DNA of 64,000 bases from Candidatus Poseidoniaceae archaeon (GCA_949373095.1 CASIBY010000018.1:1-64000), one strand, 5' to 3'; counted from the stretch's first letter, positions 31,462 through 41,265 are shown. The notes: a model not told the origin generated them from the sequence alone. Numbers and translations: made by a program.

Positions 31462-32407
31462 TTTCGTCCAATACAAACGCTTCGATTCCTGCGAGACGTT
31501 TCTCTGCAGTTGAACAGTATTCTTCCGAAAGGTCAACGCCGATATATCGCCGGCCGTGCTGTTTTGCTGCAACGCATGTTGAGCCCGAACCATTGAAAGG
31601 ATCAAGAACAACATCTCCGACAAAACTGTACATCTCAATACAACGCTTTGGTAATTCTACGGGGAATGGAGCAGGATGATTGACCCGTGATGCCCGTTCG
31701 GTCGCAAACGACCAAATGGATTTCGTATGTTTGATGAAATCATCACGAGGAACGGTGTCAATGCGCCCGTCTGCTCGTTCAGTCTTTGTCCGGGGAAGTT
31801 TGTAATTTCCTTTGGAAAAAACAAGAAGATATTCGTGAACATCCCGAAGGCAGGGGTTTGAGGCGGATTGGAACGAGCCCCAAGCACACGATGACCCAGC
31901 ACTTGCGGATTTATCCCAAATGATTTCACCTCGCATCAAAAATCCAATTTCATGCATCATGATGTTGATGTGTGATGAAAGAGGAATGTATGGTTTGCGA
32001 CCCAAATTAGCGACATTGATGACCATTCTCCCACCTGGCGTTAACACACGGTAACATTCTGCAAAAACATCGTGCAGAAGACCGAGGTATTCCTGTAGTG
32101 AAAGGTTCTCATCATACTCTTTCGATGCATTGTAAGGCGGCGACGTAACGACCAAATGAACACAATTATTGGGAAGAGGGAGTTTTCTTGAATCGCCACA
32201 AATCAGAGAATCAAGATGTTCCTCGGGACATATCTGTGCATCTCCAACCTCCCTCGAAGCGACCAATCCTTCGTTTAGTCGGCTGTTGTAATACAACGAG
32301 GCATCGTGGCCTTCACGCTTTGAAACCCCGAAGGACGAAGTTGCAGTACCAGCACGACGACGAGCACCGTCTAATGACGATGTATCTTCGGCTGGTTTTT
32401 CGGCCAT
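31451..32407 (-). CDS. DNA methyltransferase, N4/N6 type, beta-class motif order
   Basis: [16 protein letters not shown] (motif IV) precedes [30 protein letters not shown] (motif I). Confidence 0.88.
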   Translation of the reverse strand: MAEKPAEDTSSLDGARRRAGTATSSFGVSKREGHDASLYYNSRLNEGLVASREVGDAQICPEEHLDSLICGDSRKLPLPNNCVHLVVTSPPYNASKEYDENLSLQEYLGLLHDVFAECYRVLTPGGRMVINVANLGRKPYIPLSSHINIMMHEIGFLMRGEIIWDKSASAGSSCAWGSFQSASNPCLRDVHEYLLVFSKGNYKLPRTKTERADGRIDTVPRDDFIKHTKSIWSFATERASRVNHPAPFPVELPKRCIEMYSFVGDVVLDPFNGSGSTCVAAKQHGRRYIGVDLSEEYCSTAEKRLAGIEAFVLDEITH

Positions 32408-32561
32408 ACCGTGCAGTGTGATTGGTGGCTATATCACCTTTCGCGCCATTGAGTGGTTTGTGACGCGCGTCTTGAGACCTTCAGGATAGTACCGTCGGAC
32501 AAAATTCCTTTCCATAATTCGTTTCCGTTTTGTTTAAATCCAGAGCCCTCGTGTGAGGAGC

Positions 32562-32915
32562 ATGTCAATTATTGAAGCATATAACGAAGCCTGGGATAAT
32601 GGGGATGCAGAAGCACTTGCAAAAGTAATCCACGACGATTGTGTATTCAACCCGCATGTTGGAGGCTTTACCATGAGTAAATCTGAAATTTTGGGCTTTG
32701 TATCAGGCAACAACACGCCAAACTCAGAACACAACCGTATCCTCTTTGAAAATGCTGAAGTCGGGGTTGCTCATTCTATCGTTCACTTTGCTAATGACTC
32801 CGACTCCGAAGCGGTCTTGTCCTTCATGCGTTTCAAAGACGGTCAAATCATCTCCATGGAAACCGGAGCTACACCCATTTCTGAAGATTACAAACTCATC
32901 GGCACAAACGAGTGA
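32562..32915 (+). CDS. SnoaL/NTF2-like protein
   Basis: MSIIEAYNEAWDNGDAEALAKVIHDDCVFNPH; start at 32562 likelier than 32553. Confidence 0.65.
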   Translation: MSIIEAYNEAWDNGDAEALAKVIHDDCVFNPHVGGFTMSKSEILGFVSGNNTPNSEHNRILFENAEVGVAHSIVHFANDSDSEAVLSFMRFKDGQIISMETGATPISEDYKLIGTNE

Positions 32916-33054
32916 TTCGTCGTTAACTCGTCATTAGGTTGTCACGACCACCTGCAATCTTGTCTCCTCGCGTATGAATCATTTACTGCCGAAGTGACCC
33001 TACTGTTTGGAAAGGCAGCGTCAAGGTTTTTACCACGATTCAAAAGCGGATTTT

Positions 33055-34041
33055 ATGAACGGCAGTGAAAAGGGGCTTCAAGCACTCAGCCTCATCGCCA
33101 TTATCATACTCTCTATTGTGACAATTGACCTTCTCAGCGAGCCCGAGCAAGACCCTGAGGTTGTCTATGTTGTCATCGATAACCGGATCACGATTGATGA
33201 AAATTTCACCACTGAAGAACTTGATCGAAGTGAGGTCGCTAGGGTCGCCACATTCAACATCAAGGTTTTCGGCGACACAAAAATGAGCAACGCTACGGTG
33301 GTTGCAGAATTGGTAGAACTCTTTCAGGACTACGACATGGTAGCAGTTCAGGAAATCAAAGACATTGATGAGGAAGTTCCGTATTTATTCCTCAATGAAT
33401 TGAACGGTATTGCAGGCCAAGAAAATCTAACCAATCAATCAGTTGAATGGGACATGGTGCTTTCACAGCGTAGCGGCATGCAGGAAGATGACAAGAATTC
33501 TCAGGAACAATACGCGTTCTATTACAAGCCTACGGTATTTACGTCCATAGACAACGGTTCCTTGTACGATGACAGCACCAACGATTCTTTCCAAAGAGAA
33601 CCGTTCCTTGCGACCTTCATGCTTTTGGACACCAATGGAGAAGAAACAGGTACAGACATTGTCTTTGTCAATATTCATACCAAACCAACACTCGCAGTTG
33701 AGGAAATGAGCGCCCTTGGTGACGTGCTTTCATGGGCGCAGACCAACTATTCTGAAGACGATGACTACGTCATTCTTGGAGATTTTAACGGAGATTGCTC
33801 CTATGCGTCTTACAACGAATTGGTGGACCTTTCCATCTCATCGGAGAATTACACATGGTTGATTCCAGATGATGCGGATACCACAGTGGGCAATTCCCGT
33901 TGTGCCTATGACCGAATCGTCACCACTAGTCAATTGGATGGGCGTTTGACTGGTCAGTGGGGCATTGATGAAACCGTGAGCAGTGGAGCTGTATCTGACC
34001 ACAAACCAGTTTGGTTTGACATTAAGCGAATCGATTCCTAA
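33055..34041 (+). CDS. Endonuclease/exonuclease/phosphatase (DNase I-like) family protein with N-terminal signal anchor
   Basis: RVATFNIKVFGD; MVAVQEIKD; VNIHTKP; DYVILGDFNGDCSYAS; SDHKPVWFDI. Confidence 0.88.
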   Translation: MNGSEKGLQALSLIAIIILSIVTIDLLSEPEQDPEVVYVVIDNRITIDENFTTEELDRSEVARVATFNIKVFGDTKMSNATVVAELVELFQDYDMVAVQEIKDIDEEVPYLFLNELNGIAGQENLTNQSVEWDMVLSQRSGMQEDDKNSQEQYAFYYKPTVFTSIDNGSLYDDSTNDSFQREPFLATFMLLDTNGEETGTDIVFVNIHTKPTLAVEEMSALGDVLSWAQTNYSEDDDYVILGDFNGDCSYASYNELVDLSISSENYTWLIPDDADTTVGNSRCAYDRIVTTSQLDGRLTGQWGIDETVSSGAVSDHKPVWFDIKRIDS

Positions 34042-34060
34042 GATTGAGGAATATCTTTCC

Positions 34061-34450
34061 TCAATAGACGAGTTGGACATCTGCTGCAGTAGCCAGAGCG
34101 ATAACGCCAGGTGGGCCACTCCATTCGATTCGGTCGTCGGAGACGAACAAAGCACCGTCTCCTTCACTATGACCAAGAACAGCCTTTACAGAAGCAAAGG
34201 AACAGTAAAGGGTTGCTCCTGAACAAATGGCTTCCATGAAGTTCGTAACCATAGGAACGTCTGCTCCCATTTCCGCATTGAGTTCTTCAATGTAAGCGGG
34301 GTCAAGAAGTCGGGTACCTGCAGCAGCAAAGAACACGCTTACTTGATGGCCATCTTGGATGGCTTGTGCAGCACATGCAAGCCCCACGATGGATTTTATC
34401 ATGTCGTTTTTGGGCTCGGATACAAAGTTTACAAACACTTTCTTGCTCAT
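34061..34450 (-). CDS. DsrE-family protein
   Basis: MSKKVFVNFVSEPKNDMIKSIVGLACAAQAIQDGHQVSVFFAAAGTRLLD; internal start at 34450 preferred. Confidence 0.65.
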   Translation of the reverse strand: MSKKVFVNFVSEPKNDMIKSIVGLACAAQAIQDGHQVSVFFAAAGTRLLDPAYIEELNAEMGADVPMVTNFMEAICSGATLYCSFASVKAVLGHSEGDGALFVSDDRIEWSGPPGVIALATAADVQLVY

Positions 34451-34530
34451 GGTGTTGTCAGCAAGATGCGGAATATCAATGTATCCAATTCCGAATATGA
34501 TGGGTGCATTACCCTCAACGGGTTCAATGC

Positions 34531-37500
34531 TCAACCGTAGAGTTTCCATTCGGTTCCGGTCCACCAGTAGGTGTTTCCGTCATCCATGGATCTCCAAGTA
34601 TATCCGCCTTCATCGGTCCATTGTCGTACCACTGTAGGTTCAGCCACGACGGGTTGTGCCGCCACTGGATGTGGGATGACTTCGACCGTCTGAATCGGTT
34701 GAACCGATTGTACAGGCTGAGCCACGTAGGCTTGGGTCGCAACTTGCTGGGCAGGTTGGGCTTGTTGGGCATACTGAGCACTGTAATCAACGGTTGCAGC
34801 CGGCTGCTGAACCTGTTGGGTGGCGTAGGATGTGGCTGCGATAGGTTGGGAATTGTTGATGATACCAAGTTCGGAGAGGTCCTTTTGCGTCTCTTCGTCT
34901 GAGCCACGAGACCTCAAGAAGAGAACTGCTCCAAGTGCGCCAACGAGGCCGACAGCGATAAGCGAGATAATGGTAGTCAAACTGCTGTCATCGTCTTCTG
35001 AAGCAACGGTGTCACCAGAGGTATCTTCCACAACATCTTCGGGGGGCATGAGAACAGCGTCAATCACATGGATGATTCCGTTTGAGGTCATCACATCAGC
35101 AAGAGTGATGTTAGCACCGTTGATTCCTGTCGTTAGCGAAAGAGTCGTATTGTCTCCGTTCACCATTTGCAGCATCATGCCTTCAGTAATGTTCGATGCT
35201 TGAACCGAGCCTGCATGGACGTGATAGAGGAGGATGTCAGTGAGAGCTGCTTTCCCTTCAGGAGTGTCAAGTGTGGTGAGGTCAATGCCTGCATCTGCAA
35301 AGGCTTGGTCAGTTGGCGCAAAGAGCGTAAACGGTCCGTCACCTTGGAGGGTTTCAAGCAACTCTGCTTGAATGACTGCTGCGACCAGAGAGTTGTGGAT
35401 ACCTGTGCACTGTGCAGTTCGTGGTAGGTCGTTTGGTGTGTCTGATGGAGACAACACCTTGTCGATAACATGGATGACTCCGTTGCTTGTGTTCACGTCT
35501 GCAAGCGTTACGTTTGCTCCGTTCACCATAACACCAGTTCCTACGGTGAAGGCAAGAGGTTGTCCGTTGACAGCGTTGGCCGTCATGCATTCAGTGACTG
35601 CCGAAGCAGGAACTGCACTGGGAACGACGTGGTAAAGCAGGATATTCGCAAGAGCTGTCTTGCCTTCAGGAGTATCAAGCGATGCGAGGTCAATACCTGC
35701 ATCAGCAAAGGCTTGGTCGGTTGGCGCAAAGAGCGTGAACGGTCCGTCACCCTGAAGTGTCTCAAGCAACTCTGCTTGGATGACTGCGGCCACGAGAGAG
35801 TTGTGGATACCTGTGCACTGTGCGGTACGTGGTAGGTCGTTTGGCGTGGAAGTTGGCGTGAGAACCTTGTCGATAACATGGATAATTCCGTTGCTTGTGT
35901 TCACGTCTGCAAGCGTTACGTTTGCACCGTTCACCATAACGCCTGTTCCTACTGTGAAGGCGAGAGGTTGTCCGTTGACAGCGTTGGCCGTCATGCACTC
36001 AGTGACTGCCGAAGCAGGAACTGCGCTGGGGACGACGTGGTAAAGCAGGATGTCAGTAAGGGCTGTCTTTCCTTCAGGAGTATCAAGCGATGCGAGGTCA
36101 ATGCCTGCATCTGCAAATGCTTGGTCGGTCGGTGCAAAGAGCGTAAACGGTCCGTCGCCCTGGAGTGTTCCAAGCAACTCTGCTTGGATGACTGCAGCCA
36201 CGAGAGAGTTGTGGATACCTGTGCATTGTGCAGTACGTGGAATATCGTTTGGTGTTGATGTTGGCGTGAGAACCTTGTCGATGACGTGGATCACTCCGTT
36301 ACTTGTAGCAACGTCAGCCGTGACGACGGTCGCTCCGTTAACCATGACGCTGTCGCCGACGGTAAAGGAAAGTGGGTTTCCGTTAACGGTCGGAGCGGAC
36401 ATACAGTCAGTGACGTTTGCTGCAGGGACTTCTCCACTCAGCACGTGGTAAAGGAGAATATCCGAGAGGACTGCTTTTCCTTCCTCTGTATCAAGGTCAG
36501 CAAGGACGATACCTGCGTCAATGAAGGCTTGATCTGTTGGGGCAAAGACCGTGAACGGTCCATCGCTTTGGAGGGTAGGCAGAAGGCCAGCTTGGATGAC
36601 GCTCGCAACAAGCGAGTCGTGAATGCCTGTGCATTGTGCAGTGCGGGGGATATCTCGTGGAGTCTCGGTTGGAGACAGAACTTTGTCGATGACGTGAATC
36701 ACGCCGTTACTGGTGTTGACATCTGCAAGGGTGACGGTAGCGTCGTTCACCATGACGCTATCCCCGACGGTGAAGGAAATCGGGTTACCATTGACCGTTG
36801 GAGCCGAGAGACACTCTGTTACAGCAGAGGAGGGGACTTCTCCAGAGACGACGTGGTAGAGCAGGATGTTCGCAAGGGCTGTCTTTCCTTCAGGTGTATC
36901 AAGCGATGCAAGGTCAATGCCTGCATCAGCAAATGCTTGGTCTGTTGGCGCAAAGAGGGTAAACGGACCTGTTCCTTGGAGCGTTTCAAGCAAATCTGCC
37001 TGAACGACTGCTGCAACCAAGGAATCATGGATTCCAGTGCATTGAGCGGTTCGGGCGATGTCATTAGGAGCGTCAGACGGCGTGAGGACCTTGTCGATGA
37101 CATGGATGACGCCGTTGCTGGTGTTCACGTCGGCAAGCGTTACATTTGCTCCGTTAACCATGACTCCCCCGTTGACTGTGAACGACAGAGGTTGGCCATT
37201 CACAGCGGTTGCTGACATGCACTCTGTCACTGCTGAGGACGGAACTTCTCCAGAGACGACGTGGTAGAGAAGAATATCGGACAACGCAGCTTTTCCAGCA
37301 GGTGTGTCAAGAGATGCGAGGTCGATACCAGCGTCAGCGAAGGCTTGGTCTGTTGGAGCAAACACGGTGAATGGTCCTGGTCCTTGGAGCGTTTCAAGCA
37401 GTTCTGCCTGAATCACACCAGCAACGAGCGAGTCGTGAATACCGGTGCACTGCGCTGTACGGGGGATATTGTTTGGAGTATCGGAAGGTGTGAGAACCTT

Positions 37501-38364
37501 ATCGATGACGTGAATCAAACCGTTGCTTGTCACGACGTCGGTCATGGTCACATTGGCGTCGTTAACCATCACTCCGTTTCCAACGGTGAAGGAAAGCGGT
37601 TGGCCGTTTGCTGCGTCAGCAGACATGCAATCCGTGACTGCAGATGCTGGAACTTGAGAGGGCACAACGTGATAGAGAAGGATGTCGGAGAGGGTTTCCT
37701 TTCCAGTTGGGTTGTCCAGCAAAGCCAGATCTATGCCTGCATCAGCAAAGGCCTGGTCCGTTGGCGCGAACAATGTGAAGGGCCCGGTTCCTTGAAGGGT
37801 TGCCAGCAGGTCAGCCTGGATGACTGCTGCAACGAGCGAATCGTGAATACCTGTTGTTTGGGCAGTTGCTGGAATGTCAACTGGTGGGATGAGCACGGTG
37901 TCGATGATGTGAATGACACCGTTAGAGGCCTGAACGTCTGGGGTTTCCACAGTTGCAGTACCGACGGTGACGGTAGTTGCACTGACGCCGAACTTGACGT
38001 TGTCTCCGTTCACCATTGGGATGAGCATGCCGTCTGTCAAATCGCTGGAATTAACAGTGCCCGAGTAGACGTGGTGAAGAAGAATGTCGGAGAGGGTTGC
38101 GTTTTCTTCTGGCGTGTCAAAGTCGGCCAGGTCAATGCCTGCATCTGCGAAGGCTTGGTCGGTTGGGGCGAAGACAGTGAATGGCCCTGTCCCTTGTAGC
38201 GTAGCCACCAAACCAGCATGGGTCAGAGCCGCAACAAGAGAATCATGAACGCCGGTTGCTGCCGCATTTGCCGGAATATCTTGCGACGAATCTGCACTAA
38301 CGTTCAATGGTAGGCTAGAAGCAACCAACAGTGTGAGCATCATGTAAACGGCAATTTTCTTCAT
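34531..38364 (-). CDS. Surface protein with eight fasciclin (FAS1) domains, C-terminal TM and cytoplasmic Q/A/P-rich tail with WW-like end
   Basis: Signal peptide; eight TGxH(D/N)SLVA...GPFT(V/L)FAPTDQAF...SNGxIHxID units; TM TIISLIAVGLVGALGAVLFL; end WTDEGGYTWRSMDDGNTYWWTGTEWKLYG. Confidence 0.93.
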   Translation of the reverse strand: MKKIAVYMMLTLLVASSLPLNVSADSSQDIPANAAATGVHDSLVAALTHAGLVATLQGTGPFTVFAPTDQAFADAGIDLADFDTPEENATLSDILLHHVYSGTVNSSDLTDGMLIPMVNGDNVKFGVSATTVTVGTATVETPDVQASNGVIHIIDTVLIPPVDIPATAQTTGIHDSLVAAVIQADLLATLQGTGPFTLFAPTDQAFADAGIDLALLDNPTGKETLSDILLYHVVPSQVPASAVTDCMSADAANGQPLSFTVGNGVMVNDANVTMTDVVTSNGLIHVIDKVLTPSDTPNNIPRTAQCTGIHDSLVAGVIQAELLETLQGPGPFTVFAPTDQAFADAGIDLASLDTPAGKAALSDILLYHVVSGEVPSSAVTECMSATAVNGQPLSFTVNGGVMVNGANVTLADVNTSNGVIHVIDKVLTPSDAPNDIARTAQCTGIHDSLVAAVVQADLLETLQGTGPFTLFAPTDQAFADAGIDLASLDTPEGKTALANILLYHVVSGEVPSSAVTECLSAPTVNGNPISFTVGDSVMVNDATVTLADVNTSNGVIHVIDKVLSPTETPRDIPRTAQCTGIHDSLVASVIQAGLLPTLQSDGPFTVFAPTDQAFIDAGIVLADLDTEEGKAVLSDILLYHVLSGEVPAANVTDCMSAPTVNGNPLSFTVGDSVMVNGATVVTADVATSNGVIHVIDKVLTPTSTPNDIPRTAQCTGIHNSLVAAVIQAELLGTLQGDGPFTLFAPTDQAFADAGIDLASLDTPEGKTALTDILLYHVVPSAVPASAVTECMTANAVNGQPLAFTVGTGVMVNGANVTLADVNTSNGIIHVIDKVLTPTSTPNDLPRTAQCTGIHNSLVAAVIQAELLETLQGDGPFTLFAPTDQAFADAGIDLASLDTPEGKTALANILLYHVVPSAVPASAVTECMTANAVNGQPLAFTVGTGVMVNGANVTLADVNTSNGVIHVIDKVLSPSDTPNDLPRTAQCTGIHNSLVAAVIQAELLETLQGDGPFTLFAPTDQAFADAGIDLTTLDTPEGKAALTDILLYHVHAGSVQASNITEGMMLQMVNGDNTTLSLTTGINGANITLADVMTSNGIIHVIDAVLMPPEDVVEDTSGDTVASEDDDSSLTTIISLIAVGLVGALGAVLFLRSRGSDEETQKDLSELGIINNSQPIAATSYATQQVQQPAATVDYSAQYAQQAQPAQQVATQAYVAQPVQSVQPIQTVEVIPHPVAAQPVVAEPTVVRQWTDEGGYTWRSMDDGNTYWWTGTEWKLYG
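35175..36290 (-). repeat. 408-bp tandem repeats (136-aa FAS1 units), highly similar copies
   Basis: Shadow ORFs recur at exactly 408-bp offsets (35372/35780, 35354/35762, 35175/35583). Confidence 0.85.
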
Positions 38365-38760
38365 AGACTATCATCTAAGATTTGAATATATAATGGGCTG
38401 TTTTTTCCGAGGAAACTTACAATTGCTATTTCAACCAAGAGCGTTTTCGGGAAAAAAGCCCACTGCGAGACAGTTATACTGTTAAAAAGACAGCCATTTT
38501 GTTATCTCTCGGCCAAAATGAACGCAACATTAACAGAGCAATTGGAGGCTGTAGAGTTGAAGTTACCAAAATAGACAATAAATTTGACCAGATGAATGAG
38601 CAAAAGAAAAAACGGGAATGTTTGAGATTACTATGTTAATGAACAACGAATACAAACACAGAGTTGCAACCTTGTCTCCGGTTCTCATGGGCTGAGAGTT
38701 AGGGATACTGTACACAGGAATGATATACTGAGAAGAGGACATTGGATACAGGTGTGAATT

Positions 38761-39093
38761 ATGGAACAAGAATGCGACCCTGTCTTTGCCCGTGTTGACA
38801 AGTTACTGGCTCTGCTGAACAAATCAAAATCTCTTCACATTCTCCTTATCCTCAGTCTGAAAAATCGTCCGCTGAGATTTTCTGAAATTAAGAACCAAGT
38901 GAGTTCGTCTTCAACTACGGTTACACGCCGGCTAACAGAACTTGAATCAAATGGTTTAGTACAACGGAAAGCCATTCCCACGATGCCTCAAACGGTTACA
39001 TACAACCTCACTGAAGACGCTGAATTACTCGCCCCGTCGATTCAATCCATGTACGATTGGATCGTTGAACGCGACATGAACTTCGTAATCTAA
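38761..39093 (+). CDS. HxlR-like winged-helix transcriptional regulator
   Basis: LLNKSKSLHILLILSLKNRPLRFSEIKNQVSSSSTTVTRRLTELESNGLVQRK. Confidence 0.75.
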   Translation: MEQECDPVFARVDKLLALLNKSKSLHILLILSLKNRPLRFSEIKNQVSSSSTTVTRRLTELESNGLVQRKAIPTMPQTVTYNLTEDAELLAPSIQSMYDWIVERDMNFVI

Positions 39094-39290
39094 GCGCTCA
39101 ACGAACTTGAAAATCGATGCAATTGAGGATAGAGCATATACAAAAATGGATGAAATCATTTTCTCTAAGAGAAATTGAGTTCGTGGGTACGCATGAATAT
39201 GGCCCACGTAAAGCCGCTATGAACACCAATTTTGAACACATGGGTGTTATGGAGCAACCCTAGTAGATTACGCTCGTCTAGAGCATAGAT

Positions 39291-40484
39291 TTACTGTTTC
39301 GTAATTTCATCATGTAATGTTGAAACAGTCTGTGCGGTCTCAACTATTTTTTGGTCTCTGAAATTTTGTATCTGTTTGTCTGCTTTTTCTTGAATTTTAG
39401 CCTTTCTTTCACTCAATCTTTTCAGAATAAATCCGATAATTCCGAGGGCACCACCAATGATACCGACTACAGCAGAGTAATATTGTAAATTTGAAAACGA
39501 ATCTTCCTCAGAATCGGTTTGGAGGTTGATTGAACAACCATCAAGATCAACAGATGCATTAGTCTCAGTGTTTGAGCATTGGTCTTTGGAGTCGAGCACG
39601 CCATCGCCATCAGAATCCAAAGTTTCATCCAATGAACAACCATCTGACCCTACGTTTGTTGTCGGGCTGTCTGGACAATTGTCCGGATTTAGTCCAGAAC
39701 GGTTGTCTCCATAACCATCTCCATCACGGTCTGACCATTGCGTTGAATCATTAGGAAAAACGTCGGTTTCATCGCCATATCCGTCTCCATCGCTATCCTT
39801 TGTTTCACTTGCGTCATTGGGAAAATCATCAGAGTTGTCGCCTATTCCATCACCATCAGAATCAGACCATTCTGTTTCGTCATTTGGGAATTCATCGGAT
39901 TCATCATCATATCCATCCCCATCTGAATCCGTAGGCTCAGTAGTTGGAGAAATGACTTTCCATGTTGAATTCACATCTCTATTCTGTCTCGAATCATCTC
40001 CATATCCAGATAATTCAACTTCACTCTCTGTATTTGTCAACCAACCGAAGAAGAATTCTCCTTTCCACTTTCCTGGATCATTCTGCATGTCGCACTCGTC
40101 ATCGTTAGCAATATCGTTGTCTCTGCATTCAATAAGGAACCGGATGTTAGACGAATCATCTGGTATGTTTATTGTCAAATTCCACGCATTACTGAGCTCG
40201 AAAACATCCTCCCATTGAGGGCTATCATAACAATCAACCAATTCATCATCTGCGTATACACAGACTTCAAAATAAGGGTCTGGAGCACCATCACCTGAAT
40301 CCCATTCTCCACTTAAATTTCCATCCCAACTGACCAATGACAGAATAATATGCGCATCCTCTTCATCTCTGTGATCAGTTTCATCAGGATAACCATCGCC
40401 ATCTGTATCTTCAGCTGAAACGGTATGAGGTATCAACAGTATTGAAAACAGAATTGCAACTAAAATTTTAGTTCTCATAAACAC
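39291..40484 (-). CDS. TSP type-3 repeat surface protein with C-terminal TM
   Basis: Signal peptide; repeated DSDGDGYGDETDxFPND; TM YYSAVVGIIGGALGIIGFIL. Confidence 0.85.
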   Translation of the reverse strand: MFMRTKILVAILFSILLIPHTVSAEDTDGDGYPDETDHRDEEDAHIILSLVSWDGNLSGEWDSGDGAPDPYFEVCVYADDELVDCYDSPQWEDVFELSNAWNLTINIPDDSSNIRFLIECRDNDIANDDECDMQNDPGKWKGEFFFGWLTNTESEVELSGYGDDSRQNRDVNSTWKVISPTTEPTDSDGDGYDDESDEFPNDETEWSDSDGDGIGDNSDDFPNDASETKDSDGDGYGDETDVFPNDSTQWSDRDGDGYGDNRSGLNPDNCPDSPTTNVGSDGCSLDETLDSDGDGVLDSKDQCSNTETNASVDLDGCSINLQTDSEEDSFSNLQYYSAVVGIIGGALGIIGFILKRLSERKAKIQEKADKQIQNFRDQKIVETAQTVSTLHDEITKQ

Positions 40485-40550
40485 TTCCAGTGTTCTGAAT
40501 TTTAAAAACTAATACGCTGCATGAATCAATACTTTTCATATAAACACATC

Positions 40551-40616
40551 GGGAGCCCTTGTGTATGTATGCGTATTGAAGGGTACCGACGTGTACGCAT
40601 ACATACACATGGGTCC
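40551..40616. promoter_or_regulatory. Inverted repeat in a divergent intergenic region (16-bp perfect arms 40560-40575 and 40594-40609)
   Basis: tgtgtatgtatgcgta - 18 nt - tacgcatacatacaca; both arms are strictly alternating purine/pyrimidine. Confidence 0.8.
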
Positions 40617-40671
40617 CCTTTGAAATAGAAAATGACTCAACCCTTATTTCATAGCAGTTAGTAGTGATGCT

Positions 40672-40938
40672 ATGGTCGAAATTCAATGCCCTCATTGTGA
40701 TGAAGACATTGAATTAGAGGATGACGTTTTTGGATTATTTGATTGCCCACATTGTGATGAGGAATTCATCTGGGAAGATGATGAAGATGTTTCCAACGAG
40801 CACACAACCAATCCTTCGGTGATTAGCGGGGTAAAAATTGGAATCGGAATCGTCGGTATTGTCCTACTCTTATCGATGATATTCTTTGTCTGGTTTCTGC
40901 TTTATATTCGCGCATCGCTTGACGGAGGGTTTGGTTGA
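40672..40938 (+). CDS. Small protein with duplicated CPHCDE zinc-ribbon motif and one TM
   Basis: QCPHCDEDIELEDDVFGLFDCPHCDEEFIWEDDE; TM IGIGIVGIVLLLSMIFFVWFLLYI. Confidence 0.65.
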   Translation: MVEIQCPHCDEDIELEDDVFGLFDCPHCDEEFIWEDDEDVSNEHTTNPSVISGVKIGIGIVGIVLLLSMIFFVWFLLYIRASLDGGFG

Positions 40939-41265
40939 AATGAAGAGTGCGTGGTTGAAACAAGTTTGAGAATCGAATATAGATAATTTGCAAGGGTCTA
41001 TTCGAATACCCATTGAAACAGATATTGAATTTCAAAGGACTCGCAGTGGGTCGGTGCTAACGCTAGGGACGAATAGGACGAGTTTTTTTTCTCGGTTGCC
41101 ATTGCGATCGCCTTGATGGTGCCGAGTCTCCCTATTATGGAAGTATTACACCCTAAATTAATCTCATTCATTTCATGACCATGAGGGTGTGTCTAAAATT
41201 TTTGAGTTGGTACAACCATTGAATCTATCAACCAGTAAATCAGCCGGAAGATACAGGGTGATTGC

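Noticed and set aside
13192-32407. HNH nuclease plus DNA methyltransferase as a restriction-modification system
   Set aside because: They are ~17 kb apart with many housekeeping genes between, and no shared operon or specificity module.
34832-38199. Long plus-strand ORFs opposite the fasciclin gene (e.g. 36286-37215, 37261-38199)
   Set aside because: Antisense shadow ORFs that repeat with the 408-bp FAS1 period and have no recognisable domains.
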